A stretch of 64,000 nucleotides of DNA from Sanguinoderma infundibulare. Lineage: Eukaryota > Basidiomycota > Agaricomycetes > Polyporales > Polyporaceae. The position numbers and the translations under genes were made by a program. Below are positions 31,995 through 44,608 of the stretch, piece by piece (position 1 is the first letter of the stretch; the number at the start of each line of letters is the position of its first letter). A model generated the notes under the pieces. It searched no databases and had not been told where the DNA came from. It saw only the letters and a program-made list of their open reading frames with translations. The stretch is taken from NCBI GenBank assembly GCA_032821775.1, contig JAVLRN010000010.1:2294001-2358000 (forward strand), read 5' to 3'.

Positions 31995-32502
31995 GTTTGA
32001 CATCGACGTCGGGGTGAATGCAAGCCGCCTCTACCCAGACGTCCTCGTCTTCGATGGACCGGTCCCCGCGTCCGACGACCCAGGTACGAACGACACCGAG
32101 CGTTTCGCTCCGTCCTCTGGCCCGCCGCCTACGCGCCCCCTTCCCGACCCTCTCCCTCCCCGTGCGTTCGCACACATCATCCCGGAAGCCTGGATCCCGG
32201 CCGAGTGCCGCGAGATCGAAGGTCCGCCAGGTGCTGGGTCAACCGTCGCAGTCTCGGCACAGATCGTCGACGTGCCTCTCGAGGTGCTGCCCGGGCGCGA
32301 GCGCGAGTTCAGCAACTTCGTGTCGAAGGTCATCTTCGGCTCGCAGGGCGCGCTGGCTGGTGTGCAGGGCGTCGCGGTGGTCGCGGTGCGCGTGGAGGGT
32401 CTGCCGTTCACGAACGAGCGAGATCCGGAGATGGAGCTGTCCGGGCTGCCGTTCCAGGGGAGCGTGAGGATCGGGGCGAAGAAGGCTGTGGGTTGGCCAT
32501 GA
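31995..32502 (+). pseudogene. DUF3712 protein, 3' fragment
   Basis: The last 160 or so codons of the DUF3712 gene at 61529-59592 are repeated here (DIDVGVNASRLYPDVLVFDG through GAKKAVGWP). They are highly similar at protein level and open to the stop, but the N-terminal two-thirds and the membrane segment are absent. The upstream sequence is unrelated. It marks the left end of the inverted duplication described below. Confidence 0.8.
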
Positions 32503-33008
32503 TGTAGAGGCGGGGACTGCCCTGTGACGGTATGGTCGGACAAGTACATGACTGTTTTTGTTGTATTCTGGTCTGAGGTCTTGCGCTGTAGGTCTTTTGG
32601 AGGATGTATATAGATTGCACATATACTGGTACGCAAACGCAAGCATACACGTGCTTCCGCAACACGACGCCTAGCTAACTGCTTGTTCAACGTTGATGTT
32701 TGTTCGCCTCGACGAACTAGACCGTGACCGGGAGCCCGAGACGTTCTGGATCTCGCGAACACTCTGGACTGGATGCGGGAAGGCCAGAGCGACAGAGTAC
32801 TAAACGATGGATTGTGCGTTCTTCCAGGCTTTGTCTTATATATGCATCAGACAAGTGAGGGATTAACGGCACTTCCCCCTGGTGAAGTAGTTGTGTATGG
32901 ACCTCCCCCTCGTCCGACACTTATGAGTCGATATCATATTCTGTTGCTGACCATGACAGGAACAGCTAGTAGGGTATAACTGAGCGTCTCGTCTCGCCCG
33001 TTCACGGA

Positions 33009-33254
33009 CTACTTGACTTCGATGTTCTCGAAGCTATGGAAGACGACAGTGGAGTCCACGGGAACATACACGCCCGCGCGCTGGCTGTCGTCAGCGTTCT
33101 TGAACGCGACGAGCTCCCAGCCATTGCGGGCCCACGAGTCGCGGGTGTTGGCGTTGAGGTTGTACCAGTCATCCGAACCGTTGCTGTTGCTGTACTTGGA
33201 AACGAATGCGGCGACAACGGCGCTGGACGCGTTGACGATGATGATGCTCCCCAT
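33009..33254 (-). CDS. Small conserved protein, copy 1 (81 aa)
   Basis: MGSIIIVNASSAVVAAFVSK starts an 81-residue protein with no signal peptide, cysteine or membrane segment. It has an alternating hydrophobic pattern suggesting a compact beta fold, and a central WYNLNANTRDSWARNGWELV. A conserved FKNADDSQRAGVYV follows. I do not recognise a named family. Two further copies (50768-51007 and 56788-57027) are 79 aa and nearly identical to each other; they differ from this one at many scattered positions while keeping the frame, which argues for a functional protein. The ATG is preceded by CTAG-GCACA, so a 5'-UTR intron ending CTAG is likely. Each copy lies near a protease gene in the duplicated block. 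Confidence 0.7.
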   Translation of the reverse strand: MGSIIIVNASSAVVAAFVSKYSNSNGSDDWYNLNANTRDSWARNGWELVAFKNADDSQRAGVYVPVDSTVVFHSFENIEVK

Positions 33255-33539
33255 TGTGCCTAGTAGGAAGAAAGGTCTCGTCAGCGTGCAACTCGTGAGG
33301 AGGAGGGCGCGGGGGAAAGGGTCAACGTACTGTGAGTGTTTAGTAGGGGACTGTGGATTGAAATGTGGGTGTATGTAGGTTTGGAAGGGCCCTGGAGACA
33401 GATAATCAGCGGCGCGGGAGATGAAGAAATGGCTTGGAGCGTACAATCTGAGTGCTGAGCGAGTGTGCTGAGCCTGAGAATCCATGACAGGGCAATGGGC
33501 CATTTTATATGCAAACCAGGACTCTCCAGTGGCTACATG

Positions 33540-34450
33540 TCATATTCCTTGAAGAGGAAGGCCTGAGCCTGAACCCTGGATCATTTGCCGGAGTACTAGA
33601 AGCATAGATAGCACCGGTGAATGATGCATGGATCCACTATGGTCAGTAGCATACACAGGGCCACCGTCGACGTCCGTTGCGTTAAGCATCCGTTCCAATC
33701 CAGCCTTGGTTGTCTCCCGTGTTCGGGAGCTCCTCGCAGAGGAATGGATTAAGGCCCGGAGACAGGCGTTGTAGGCGAACAGCGCAAGGGCACCGGTGAA
33801 TGACGCACGGGATCGAATGGATCCTCGCAAGGTTGAGGCGGAGCGTCCAAGGATATGGCAGTTGGATACCCGATTATGGCTTTCTTTGTTTCAGATCCTG
33901 TGCAATAGCGTGTCGTGCATTGTGGCGGCATCGCAAAAGGATGACACTTGAAGTTGCCAAGAGTTACATAACCTGAAACTCGCGAAGACTGGCCGCCGAT
34001 CTAGGAAACAGCGGACTGGGAATCCGCCGGCGGTGATTGATCGAGGAAGAGCAACGGTCTTCCTTCGTCCAAGACTTCCCGGCGGAGGTCTTGTAGTTTG
34101 TCCGGATCCATTTGTCTACGCATCCTGTCGATGGCCAAAAAGCAAAGATAAGCAGTGTTGGATCGCCCTGTGGATCACCATACTTAAATCAAGGTGCGGA
34201 TGCAAATTTCGTTCCGGCCTGGCATTGCTTCGCCAGACGTAGGGTTTCTTCTACCCAGTGCTCAGTGTGTGACCTCCGCGTGAGCCAACCAGATGTGTTT
34301 CGAGCAGAAACGGAGAGAATACCCATGAACGTGTCGGAGGGCAGGAGTGGAATGCGGTCTAGTCTCCAGTCGTGGTCAGGGACGAACGGCGCGAAGAATA
34401 TGATGAGCGACGGTGGGCTTTGTGGCAGGGGCCTGGTTTGGATGTTATGA
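33540..34450. repeat. Duplicated module X, copy 1 (inverted)
   Basis: About 900 bp recur in inverted orientation at 55600-56504 and partly at 49980-50483, with only scattered substitutions. Open frames are conserved between copies on both strands, for example a 112-residue frame at 34112-34450 (+). A peptide PSDTFMRILSVSPRYASGW is readable in copy 3. No domain or start is convincing, so I treat it as a repeat that may hide a decayed gene. Confidence 0.6.
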
Positions 34451-34984
34451 TGGACTCTCGGCCAGTACGCGTTTGAATACTAAAGCACCATGGACGGAAT
34501 GATTTATGTACAGAATACCTATAAGTAAAATACCATATGTTAAAACTAATCTGCTTAATCGACATTCGCATGGTCCAAGGATGCGCTCCCGAGACGTTTA
34601 GTGGCGTGCGGCTATTGGCCCGAGTTCCGCGGCTGGATTTGGTTTCTTAGACGCCCGGAAGGCTTGCGTCATGATCGAGTCCTGCAACTTGTACGACCCA
34701 ACTTGCGCTCTCTTTCCTCCCTCCTCGACATGCGATACGCGCCGCGGATATCTTGGCCAGTTCTCTATACTTGCACTGCTTAGATGAGCTTTCTAAAATG
34801 TCTGTCTCCTCGTCGACTATCGCGGCACCCACAAAGTCTTTTTCTCGCTGCCGCCATGTTGTCTTCACGTCTTGACAACAATCTTGGACTTTATCGAGTC
34901 ACATAAAACGATTTCTGGATACCTGATAGTACATACATTCCAGCTGTTCTCGCATGGCATTCGGATGACCCCATCAGCCAGCCT

Positions 34985-35156
34985 ATAAGCTGACACGGCT
35001 GGCCAGGACCGTGCACTATGACAGCCTCTGGGCTGACAATGCTGACCTCCACCCTGGGCCGTGCAGCCTCCTGGCTGACGCTGCTGACTTGGACCCTGCA
35101 CTCTGGCGGCGGCTGAGCGCTGTGTGGCTGGTGCTCGGATGCATATTTAAGTGCTG
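34985..35156 (+). promoter_or_regulatory. Promoter of protease P3
   Basis: CAGCCTCTGGGCTGAC and CAGCCTCCTGGCTGAC recur here as in front of P2. The first P2 motif has become CAGCCTATAAGCTGAC. A TATTTAA box lies at 35144, about 95 bp before the ATG. Confidence 0.55.
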
Positions 35157-35243
35157 CTGGTGCGAACGGATCCCGGCATCCCGGTCACTTCAGACTCTTC
35201 CTCTCCCTCGCTTCTACCGCCGAGGACCTCGCAACAACGCTCA

Positions 35244-36774
35244 ATGGCTCGCCTCTCCGCCCTTGCCGCCCTCGTCGCTGCCGCCATCGCTGTCTCGGCT
35301 GACCCGATCGTCATCCGCGATTCGCCCTTCACGCTCCCCTTCGCCCGTCAGCTCAACGTGACCGGTCCCCCGCTGAACCTCCTCGAGATCGACCAGGCGA
35401 GGGCGAAGGTGATCAAAGCCCGCTCGCAGGCCCTTGCCATGAGTGCCAACTCCGACTCCGACGACTCGGACTCCTCCCCATGGAAAAGGTTGGCCACCTT
35501 CAACGTCCCCGCGACGAACCAGGCGGTCATCTACACGGCGAACGTCGGCGTCGGCTCGCCCCCGACGACGTACCAGCTCATCGTCGACACGGGCTCGTCT
35601 AACACTTGGGTCGGCGCAGGTCGGTCGTACATGAGAACAAGCAGCAGCGTCGACACGCACCAGAGGGTGGTAAGTCCGAATTCGTCTGGCGATGTTTGTG
35701 GGGTGGGATGCAGGATGGTTGCTCACTGGTGCATTTGGATTCGCAGGCAGTCACCTACGGCTCCGGCTCGTTCTCGGGCAAGGAGTACACCGACACCGTT
35801 ACCCTTGGCGGCCTCGTCATCAAGAACCAAGGCGTCGGTGTCGCGTCGCGTGCGACCGGATTCAACGGCGTGGACGGTATCCTGGGTATCGGCCCCACCG
35901 TCCTCACTAAGGGCACGACCTCGTCCTGGGCCCAGGTCCCCACGGTCGTCGACAACGCGTTCGCACAGGGCTCGATCGGCGCGAAAGTCGTTGGGATCTC
36001 GTTCGAGCCGACGACGGCCCCGGGGGTCACCAACGGCGAGCTGACGTTCGGCGGCGTCGACTCCAGCAGGCATACCGGCAACATCGCATACGTGTAGGTC
36101 TGGGGTTGCGCTTCACTTGAGCGTTGCTGACTGGGATGTGTACAGGCCGATCACCACTACATTCCCCTCGTCGGAGTACGTCGGTATCAACCAGTCGATC
36201 ACCTACGGCTCTGGCACGCCCATCCTCTCTTCCACCGCTGGGATCACCGACACCGGCACCACCCTCATCCTCATCGCCAGCGGTTAGTCACTCACACTTC
36301 TCCGAGTTGACAGCACAGAAACTCATGTTTGTTCCCGCTGGAAACAGACGCATTCGCTAGGTACAAGACGGCGACGGGCGGCGTTCCGGACGCCGCTACT
36401 GGGCTGCTCAAGATCACCCCCGCCCAATACGCGAACCTCAAGAGCCTCTTCTTCCGGATCGGCAGCAACACATACGAGCTCACGGCCAACGCACAGATCT
36501 GGCCTCGTTCTGTATGTTTCTCCCACATGTTCATCCTCGTCTCGCCTCTTGCTGACCGGGCCGCGTTGATTTCGATTTGCAGCTGAACACGCTCATCGGT
36601 GGCTCGCCGAGCAGCATCTACCTGATCGTGGGCAACCTCGGCTCGCCCTCGGGCCAGGGCCTCGACTTCATCGACGGGTTCTCGTTCCTCCAACGGTTCT
36701 ATTACGTCTACGACTCCGGGAACAAGCAAGTCGGCTTCGCGACGACGCAGTTCACCCATGCCAACACCAACTGA
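35244..36774 (+). CDS. Secreted aspartic protease P3, polyporopepsin-like (421 aa)
   Basis: Exons 35244-35669, 35747-36093, 36146-36282, 36348-36511 and 36583-36774 have the same phases and nearly the same lengths as P2. Signal peptide MARLSALAALVAAAIAVSA, propeptide, IVDTGSSNTW and ITDTGTTL are intact. Relative to P2 and P6 the region after the first catalytic Asp is changed (GAGRSYMRTSSSVD versus GAGKKYVKTSTSVD), as are several loops (TVLTKGTTSSWAQ, TTAPGV, DGFSFLQRF). These could alter specificity; that is inference. Extra Ser/Asp codons lengthen the propeptide. It lies about 4 kb downstream of P2 in direct orientation and is tail-to-tail with P4. Confidence 0.93.
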
Positions 36775-37131
36775 GGACTCGGGTCGTTTTTGTTTTTGGG
36801 GCTGAATGTGGACATTCGTTGTGTTTTGTTTGTTGTCGGTCAATATTGGATACCCGTCGTTGTTTGTAAGCTCATCAATGGCATTGTTAGAGACATAGGG
36901 ACATACCTTATGCTTGCTTTTGGAGAAGATCACTGAATGGGAGTAGCCTGAGTACGAGCAAGTTGCACTCGGCCCACTTGATGAGGACATTGAAGCGACG
37001 TAGGGAGGCCACGAGGAACGCTGGAGGGTCGGGGTATCGCAGTCCACGCCAATCGTACTATCACAGTGACCAAACCCCGTTGTATTGGTGAAGACGGATC
37101 ACTCGATCCGTACGCCCATATGACAAGCATC

Positions 37132-39005
37132 CTAGTTCGTCGTCGCGTCACTGAACGGCGTAGTCGCGAACCCGACGCGGCTGTTCGCGATGTCGAAGAC
37201 GTAATAGAATCGCTCGAGGAACGTCATGCCGTCGATAAAGTCGAGGCCCTGGCTGCTCAGGGTCCCGATGTCGTTCACGATGAGGTAAACAAAGTCAGAC
37301 GTGCCGCCGATGGCCGTGTTGAGCTGCATTCCAACGTAGGCAGGAGTGAGGTTTAGTCGTCAGTCTCCACAATACGTGTCAAGGGACATACCGCGCGAGG
37401 CCACATCTGGGCATTGGGGGTGAATTCGAGGACGTTCTGCAAAAAGTAAAACAATCAGTTTTGGTATGGGAGACGGAGGTAAACGGAAGCCGCACGTCGC
37501 CGATGTGGAAGAAGAGGCTCTGTAGGTTCGAAACTTGGTCCGGGGTCAAGCGGAGGAGGCCGGTGGTGGAGTCCAGAGTCGAGCCGGTGAGGTTCTGGTA
37601 GGTGTTGAATGCATCTGGAGAGATGAAGTCGGTATTAGTATGGCACACTCGCAATCCAGTAGAGCAGCTGTGCAACTCACCCGTGGCGATCAGAAGGAGG
37701 GTAGTGCCCGTGTCGGTGATGCCAGAGGTCGAGGCAAGAATGGTCGCCCCGTCCGCAGAACCGAACGCAATGGACTGGTCGATACCCACAAACGAGCTCG
37801 CGGGCGCGGTGGAAGTGATTGGACTGTGTAATTATTCCAGTGAGAGGATTCTGAATTATAGGTTTAACTCGGGGCGTCGTCTTCAGAGAACTTACACGAA
37901 ATTGACGGGCCCATTGAACTTGCTTTCGTCGACACCGCCAAATGTGAGCTCACCGTTCGTGTTGCCAAGGGTGTTCGTCGGCTCAAACGAAATGCCGATT
38001 TCGTGCGCGGGTATCAATCCTTCGGAGAAGGCGTTGTCGGTGACCGTCGGGATACACTCGTTGACGGCAGGGATGAGTGTGCCTTCGCAGGGTGTTCAAC
38101 ATGACAACATAGCCAAATTTTCAACACATACCGCAGGTCAAGGCGACGGGGCCGATGCTACATTGGTCGGGATGAGCTACGTCTACTACGGATGCTTTGC
38201 ATATAAACATATCTCACCCTAGAATCCCATCGACGTCGTCGAATCCTTCGGCGACAAGTGCGCCGCCGAAAGATTGGTTCTCGATCACCAGGTTACCCAA
38301 GGTGACGCTGTCGGTGAACTGCTGCCCTAAGCCACACAATGGATTATCAGGGGTCATCGAAGAGTAGGATAGTACTTAGTCTCACCCGCAAAGAATCCTG
38401 AGCCGTAAGTGACAGACTGTAAGAGTGAATTGTATGTCAATTTCCGATATGATACCCGAGGATCTTGTACACATGGAGCCCTACCACTAAGTTTCCAGTA
38501 AAGGTAGAGGTCGTAGGGATAAAAGGATTAGTAAGGAGCTGCGCTCCGACCCAAGTGTTCGAGCTTCCGGTATCGATGAGGAGCGTAACTGTGCACGCAA
38601 TATGGTTGACATGGAGGTATGGCAGGATTACTATAAAATACCAACAGTTTTTCTGTGGGTTCCCAACGCCAATCTATGTGCCTCCGATTAGCCTCTGCTC
38701 GCATAAAGCCGCCAGGAAAAGCGCACGTGACTCACAGTGGTAGTGTAGTCAACGGCCTGGTTCGCCGCCGGGACGTCGAAAATACTGGCGGTCTGCTTGA
38801 ACCCATTGGAGTTGCCGTTCGCGCGCTCCTTCAGTGCCTTTGCACGCGCCTGGTCCAGCTCGAGGATCCTCCCCGTCCCTGTAAGGTTCACCCGCCTGGC
38901 GAACGGGAGCGTCACGGGGAGCGAGTCGCGTCGGACGAAATCCGCGTCTACGGAGAGCGCGAGGGACAGAAGCGCAGCGGAGATGAGGCGGAGACCAGAG
39001 AGCAT
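37132..39005 (-). CDS. Secreted aspartic protease P4, second subfamily (about 10 introns)
   Basis: The start MLSGLRLISAALLSLALSVDA (39005) is a signal peptide, followed by a propeptide (FVRRDSLPVTLPFARRVNLTG). Exon 1 ends at 38736. A 28-nt microexon (38673-38646) codes IGVGNPQKN, and the next exon supplies LLIDTGSSNTWVGA. The second catalytic motif is ITDTGTTLLLIATG. The gene has about ten introns against four in P2/P3/P6, and an extra loop CGTLIPAVNECIPTV with two cysteines, probably a disulphide. The end reads MTFLERFYYVFDIANSRVGF. Both catalytic aspartates, the flap YGSG and all splice junctions I could check are intact, so it should be active. It is transcribed in tandem with P5. Confidence 0.85.
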
Positions 39006-40044
39006 GATGCGCCAATGCGCGGGGTAGTGTACGCAGGGCAGGGGTGGAGGGTGGATCGAGATGGCCTGGGTGTGGGCTTCGGTGGGAGGGGGGACACGGA
39101 GATTACGCTGCAAGTGAGCGTAGAGCGGCGGTATCGCGCGAAGAGGTTCATATAGCGGCTCCGGGAATAGCCGCCGTGCGACGCAGTGGTATTTTGGAGG
39201 AGTGGATTTATCGCGAAACGCGCAAGGGCACGAGGCACTGCGGCCGAGAGCTACCTCGTGTAGCACACAGGCGAATTAGGCATTCGAAACAGCGAGTTGG
39301 ACGAGATGACGCCAGCGCGTCGCCTTATCTCGTCCACGCGCGAGATCCTACTGGCTGAAGGAGGGATGGGCAGACGGACGTTCGCGGGATATTTCTCATG
39401 CCCTACAAATCGTACCTCAGGAAACGAATGTAAAACCAATGATAGTGGATAAAAGACATACCGGGAACGTCGATCTCAGCACGCCACTGCAGGAAGCAAT
39501 GCGGAAGCAGATGAGCTTGCGAGGGCAGCACTTGGAAGCGCAGGTTAGGAACGACTGACATCATGCGTTCTTCCTCAGATGCAAAGGGAAAGAGTACTGT
39601 GCGATACGCTGACCCACTGGAAGTTAGTAAGTACTGTAATGGATAGGACTATCGGACATACTCGTGCGGTTTCCGTGTTCCGATGTCCGAGTATGAGTGT
39701 GTGGATACATCTCCACCGACGATCCAGCAAACTAATGAGTCATGACGACGTCCGTTCGCGTTCTCATAAGATTCTTGGCGCATTCCCACAAGAACCCCCG
39801 AAAGAGGCTGACTGTCCACTCGAAACCATAAGGGGATGCCGATGCGCATCGAAGCACTATTAATGCAACCGGCACAGGCGAGCGTGGACCCTGCTGAAGG
39901 ATGCAGCGTCGCCGCCCTCTCACACACTTCGGCAGCGAGATAACATCCTTCAGAATAAGGCATGAGATGACGCATTAACAATGCTGAACGGAAGACAAAG
40001 GAAATTACACCGGCCGGTCATTGGAAAGCGAAAGTGTCCCACTA
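39006..40044. other. Intergenic between P4 and P5
   Basis: It holds the promoter of P4 (a TATA-like element near 39155 on the minus strand) and the 3' region of P5. Nothing else is recognised. Confidence 0.5.
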
Positions 40045-41879
40045 TTAGTTCGTCTCCGCGTCCGTGAACTGCGTCGTCGCGAAGCCGACTTGGTTGTTCC
40101 CAGCGTCGAAGACGTAATAGAACCGCTCGAGGAATGTCATGCCGTCGACGAAGTCGAATCCCTCGCCGCTGTTCGACCCAAGGTCGCCGACAATCAGGTA
40201 GACAAAGTCGGGCGTGCCCCCAATGGCCGTGTTGAGCTGAGTGGAGGAAATAGTAAGCGATCATCCGTGTTTTCGGGAGAGGGTGCTTTTACTGACAGCA
40301 CGAGGCCATGCCTGGGCGTTCGCTGTGAACTCGAGGGTGTTCTAGAAGGGAGAACCCGTGGTGTCGGACAAGGCATTGGAAGGAAAGAGGGATTGATTTC
40401 TTACGCTGCCAATGTTGAAGAACAAGCTTTGCAGGTTGCCGAACTGAGCGGGCGTGAGCCTCAAAAGACCGACGTTGTTGTCCAAGACAGCGCCGGTGAG
40501 GTTCTGGTAGGTCGCGAGCGCATCTAGTTAAGCAACCTCATACGTCAGCCATCTGGATCATGATGGTGGAGAAAAGAAGGCTCGCGCACCGGTAGCGAGG
40601 AGCAACAAAGTGGTACCGGTGTCCGTGATACCAGCAGTGGTGGCAAGTACGGTCGTGCCGGCGGTGCCGTAGGTGACACTCTGGTCGATTCCGACAAACT
40701 CGCTCGCCGGAGAAGTCGACGTGATCGGACTGAGGGCAGTCGATGTCAGTTTCCACAAGAAACAAGCTGGATAGCCGATGCTGGATGACGTACACGAAGT
40801 TGAGCGGGCCGGTGAACTTGCTCGAGTCGACGCCGCCGAAGGTGAGCTCGCCGTTCGTGACCTCAAGGCTTGTCGTGGGTGCGAACGAGATGCCAACCTC
40901 GTGTGCGTCGATGAGACCTTGCGTGAGTGCGTTGTCAGTGACCGTCGGGATGCAAGCAGCCTGGTCGGGGAAGAGGGTGCCTGTCAAAGTGCACGGGATA
41001 AGTGTCGTGGTCAACCTCGATCAATAGAATGGGAAACTTGCCGCAAGTCAAGTCGACAGGCCCAATGCTAGTGAAAAGAAGCATCAGCATGACACCCCAC
41101 AAGTTCCCAAAATGCATACCCAATGATACCGTCAAGACCCTCGAATCCTTCGGATTCAACCGCGACACCGATGGATTGATTCTGGATAGCGAGGCCAGGA
41201 GCCAACGTGACCAGATCAGTGACCTCATTGCCTGAAAAAGAAGGTTAATTGGATGAAATAGACGGCATCTGGGACTGCGCGTACCGATGACGAACCCGGA
41301 GCCGTAGATGACTTCCTGAGAACGACGGCAGCGTCAACGACTCAAGTGGAAACGCACAAGCATGTTGGACATACCACAAGCTGACCGGTGTTGACGGTCG
41401 TGCTAGTCGCAGTGAATGCCTTAGTAGCACCAACCCAGGTGTTGGAGCTTCCCGTGTCAATAAGCAGGGTGACTGTCGAGTAGTACGTTAGCTAGACTCA
41501 ACCAATAGTCAAGATGAACGCGTACAGTCAGATGGCGGGCTTCCGACGCCAACCTAGGAAGAATTAATCAGCGCCAATTTCGCAGACTTGCAGGCGAAGG
41601 TGAACTCGCCGTTGCGACGTAATCGACCGCCTGGTTGGTAGCAGGGTCGTCGGTGATGGCGCGTCTAGAGAGGTGCCCAGGCTGCGCCAGAGCACGAGCC
41701 TTGAGCGCCCTGGCGCGAGCCTGGTCGAGCTCCAAGATTTTCGATGCCCCGGTGAAGTTGAAGCGACGAGCGAATGGTAACGTCACAGGGGACGCATTCC
41801 GTACTACGAGGGCCTCGCTGTAGAGGCCAAAGGCCAACACGCTGAGGAACGCTGATGCAAGGCGGAGACCAGAGAGCAT
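40045..41879 (-). CDS. Secreted aspartic protease P5, second subfamily
   Basis: The start MLSGLRLASAFLSVLAFGLYSEA (41879) is a signal peptide, and the propeptide contains PVTLPFARRFNFTG. Catalytic motifs LLIDTGSSNTWVGA and ITDTGTTLLLLATG are intact. The Cys loop (CGTLFPDQAACIPTV) is as in P4, and the end is MTFLERFYYVFDAGNNQVGF. Exon layout follows P4, including the microexon VGVGSPPSD (from 41553). The first intron (about 41609-41554) must be spliced with a GC donor (GCGAGT), since no in-frame GT donor exists. P4 has GTGAGT at the same place. GC-AG introns are tolerated in fungi at low frequency, so the gene is probably functional. Confidence 0.85.
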
Positions 41880-43240
41880 GGTGGAAACGTCGGTGTCGAC
41901 CCGGGGTGTCTACGCACCACTGGAGGTGTGCTCTTGGCGTTGACGATGGAGTTCATATATGTCTGGCAAAGTCTCTGGGTGAGATACTACGGTGGCATGA
42001 GAAACTCTATCGCACCCGAACACTGAAGATTCGCCCATGCTGTGGTATGAGACACTCATGGCGTGAAATCACACTCGAGAGTGGATTTTGAATACCAAGT
42101 GTGCGGTTGGGCACTCACGATCTCCCCGAGGCCGTACTGGGAGCCTGATAGTACCTTAATGCCGTTCCCGGTGTTTCCCATGTATCGGACTCTGAAGAGG
42201 ATTTTAGCAATCCAAGCCAGTCAGCAAAGGTAATGCGCACGCTATCGGCAGCGTACCTGTGCAACTTGCGTGAGTAGGATGTGCCGTACATGCCACGGTT
42301 GCTCGCGGGTTGTTAGAGTCAACCATATGACTAAGTGGGTGCTATCGAGGTCGAGCACACGCCTGCTGCGAACTGACTCACATGCGGAGAATACCAGGCG
42401 AAATGACGGAAAGTTATGTGAGTTTTCTGACAGCGAGGAAGGAGAGTACAACACTAAAACTTACATTCAGTAGGAGGATACGCGTCCCAGCCATTCAAAG
42501 GATATGCTTTCAAGTCGCTTCAAGAGAAGCGATGTATTCGAGATCATTCCCACAGCATTGAAAAAGCTATCACGACATGGGAGAAGGCACAAGCGAACAT
42601 GGCATTTCCATGAATCAACGACGGACGCCGCCTTCCGCGTGCGCTCACGAGACCGTGCCCTATCGGCTGTTGCAAGAGTTTGTGTCAGTCGGAAATAGCT
42701 GGATGCTATCTCGCGGTCGAGTGCACGTACCAGAACGGGCTGCCGTCTCTCCGCAGCGTGCGGAGCAGACTGAATCCATGAAACTTTGTCGACAACACAG
42801 CATGCAAATTAGCACCCGGAGAATGGGGGATGGTGTTGGTTACAGGTCAAGTTGCAGGCGTCTAAAGCAAGCCTCTGTTTGGGTGTGTTGTGCTCGATCC
42901 TACTAGGACCCCAGTCACTCCCCGCAGTTCAATGGTCACTGTACCTGAGATAAGTACAACGCTCTTCCCTTGAAGACGCGACGTTCTGTACCGATCAGAT
43001 CTCAAAAGGAGACTGCACCGCTCTATCCACCCAATTTCGGGTTCACATGCCCTCGGCTGTACTGAATGTCGACGTTTGAACGGAGATGAGCAAGGGAAAA
43101 GGAATGCCCGGTGTACCTGAACATATAAAACGTCGTGGAAACCACATAAATTCTAGGCCACTGGGCCCTTTAGAGCACAATTGCGGCCGGATGGTTAAGT
43201 GAGGGTATCAAAAACGAAGCTTCCGCGGAACTAGAGTCTC
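41880..43240. other. Intergenic, 1.36 kb
   Basis: The first 100 bp are the P5 promoter, with a TATA-like CATATATG near 41955. The rest contains no recognisable gene, repeat or RNA. Confidence 0.5.
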
Positions 43241-44608
43241 TCATTCGGCATCCAGCAGCACCCGCCGCCGATCCAGGATCGCGTCCGCCTCGAGGTAACA
43301 CCCTTTCAGCCACCGGCTCGTCTCCTCCTCGTTGCTCTCCGCTTCCGGCTCATGGAACTCCGTCCGCGCATGCAACACCCGCCGGTTATCGAACAGCACC
43401 GCGTCGCCCTCCTTCAAGAGGTACTCAAACCGCACGGCAGGATCCTCGAGCATGTCTGCGAACCTCTTGAGCGCAGGAATCAACTTGCGCGGAGAGATGT
43501 TGCGCGAGAGCGGCGCTTGGAACGGCGGGGAGTAGTTGACATACGCGATCGGCTTCCCTTCCGACTCGCGGGCGAGCTGAATTGTCGGGTGCGAGTGGTG
43601 GAGGTGATGCCCGTCATTGATGTAGTGGAACGCGACGGGTCGGCGGGAGAGGACCTCGAATGTGGCTGCGTCTCGCATGCGGAGCTGAGAAGCGGCGCGA
43701 ATCGCGTCGACGAAGATCGAGGTGCCGCCTTCGACGCGGTTGCGGAGACAATGCAGGATCTGGTAACGCGGCGGGTGTTGGAAATACCTGTGGAGCACGC
43801 CGCATGTCAGTATGAGACGTTATGTGCTAAGGATTCAGGCTTTCAAAACATCGAACATCAGGATATCAGATCGCGCCCCGCTCTGGACCGGATCTCTAAA
43901 TCGCCTGAGTGTGTTGTGGGGAAAGTAATGGGAAACGTACAGGAGATCCATGTGCAGGCCGAGGTCGACGTTGGTGTAGGCGATGTTGCGGCTGTTCCGG
44001 ACGTTCTTCACGTCCCACGTCTCGCCGTAAAACGTCTTCCGCAACTCGCCGAACCGCTCTCCCAGCGCACGCAGCTCGCACTCCTCGTTCGACGTCTTCT
44101 CCGTTGGCACCCCGGTCACGAATAGCAGCCCGTACTGCGCCAGCTGCGTGAGGCCCTCGTGCAGTCCCTTGGGCGTTTTGATCGCGTCGTACGGGAGATA
44201 GAGGTTCGGCGCGGCCCGCAGCGTCTTGACCTTCCACTCGATGCGGTCGACGTCGCGATGGAGCCTCTGCACGGACTTCTCCGTGGCGTACGCCCGGAGG
44301 AACTCGCGCGAGTAGAAGCACTCGTGGTCCGAGTCCCACTTGATCGTCACGCCGGAGGACGCCATCTTCAGTCCTTCTGGCGTAGGCTTGACGTCCACTG
44401 GAATGTCGGAGCTTTTGTGGAGTTTCTGGCGCGTGGATGGGTGGATGCAAGACGGGCATTGGCATGAATCGCGGAGCCAGAACCATGAGTACAGTTGGCC
44501 GTTGTACTCGAGGCCAGAACCGGTGTGGTGGATTGAGCGTGAGAAGAGGCGTCCAGAGAGGTTCCACCTGAGATGGGGGGATCTCCGAAGGCCCATCCCT
44601 AAGAGCAT
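43241..44608 (-). CDS. Gamma-butyrobetaine / trimethyllysine-type dioxygenase (404 aa)
   Basis: Two exons, 44608-43941 and 43787-43241, separated by a 153-nt intron. The N-terminal domain has the zinc-binding cysteines of the GBBH-like N-terminal (DUF971) fold, LRDSCQCPSC (C49, C51, C54) with a nearby histidine. The C-terminal TauD/TfdA domain has the iron-binding H-x-D (H219, D221 in LHMDLL) and a distal histidine in LHARTEF (H362), with an adjacent arginine for 2-oxoglutarate. These Fe(II)/2-oxoglutarate oxygenases hydroxylate gamma-butyrobetaine or trimethyllysine in carnitine synthesis. The exact substrate cannot be told from sequence. The N-terminal SRSIHHTG region could be a weak mitochondrial presequence. 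An upstream in-frame ATG exists at 44713. Confidence 0.85.

Noticed and set aside
33009..33503. 164-residue version of the small protein
   Set aside because: The extra N-terminal part runs through leader sequence with splice-like CTAG just before the inner ATG, and the other copies have different, broken upstream frames.
38688..39266. 192-residue frame including P4 exon 1 with an upstream start
   Set aside because: The region before MLSGLRL is not protein-like, and a signal peptide starts at 39005; the longer frame is leader sequence.
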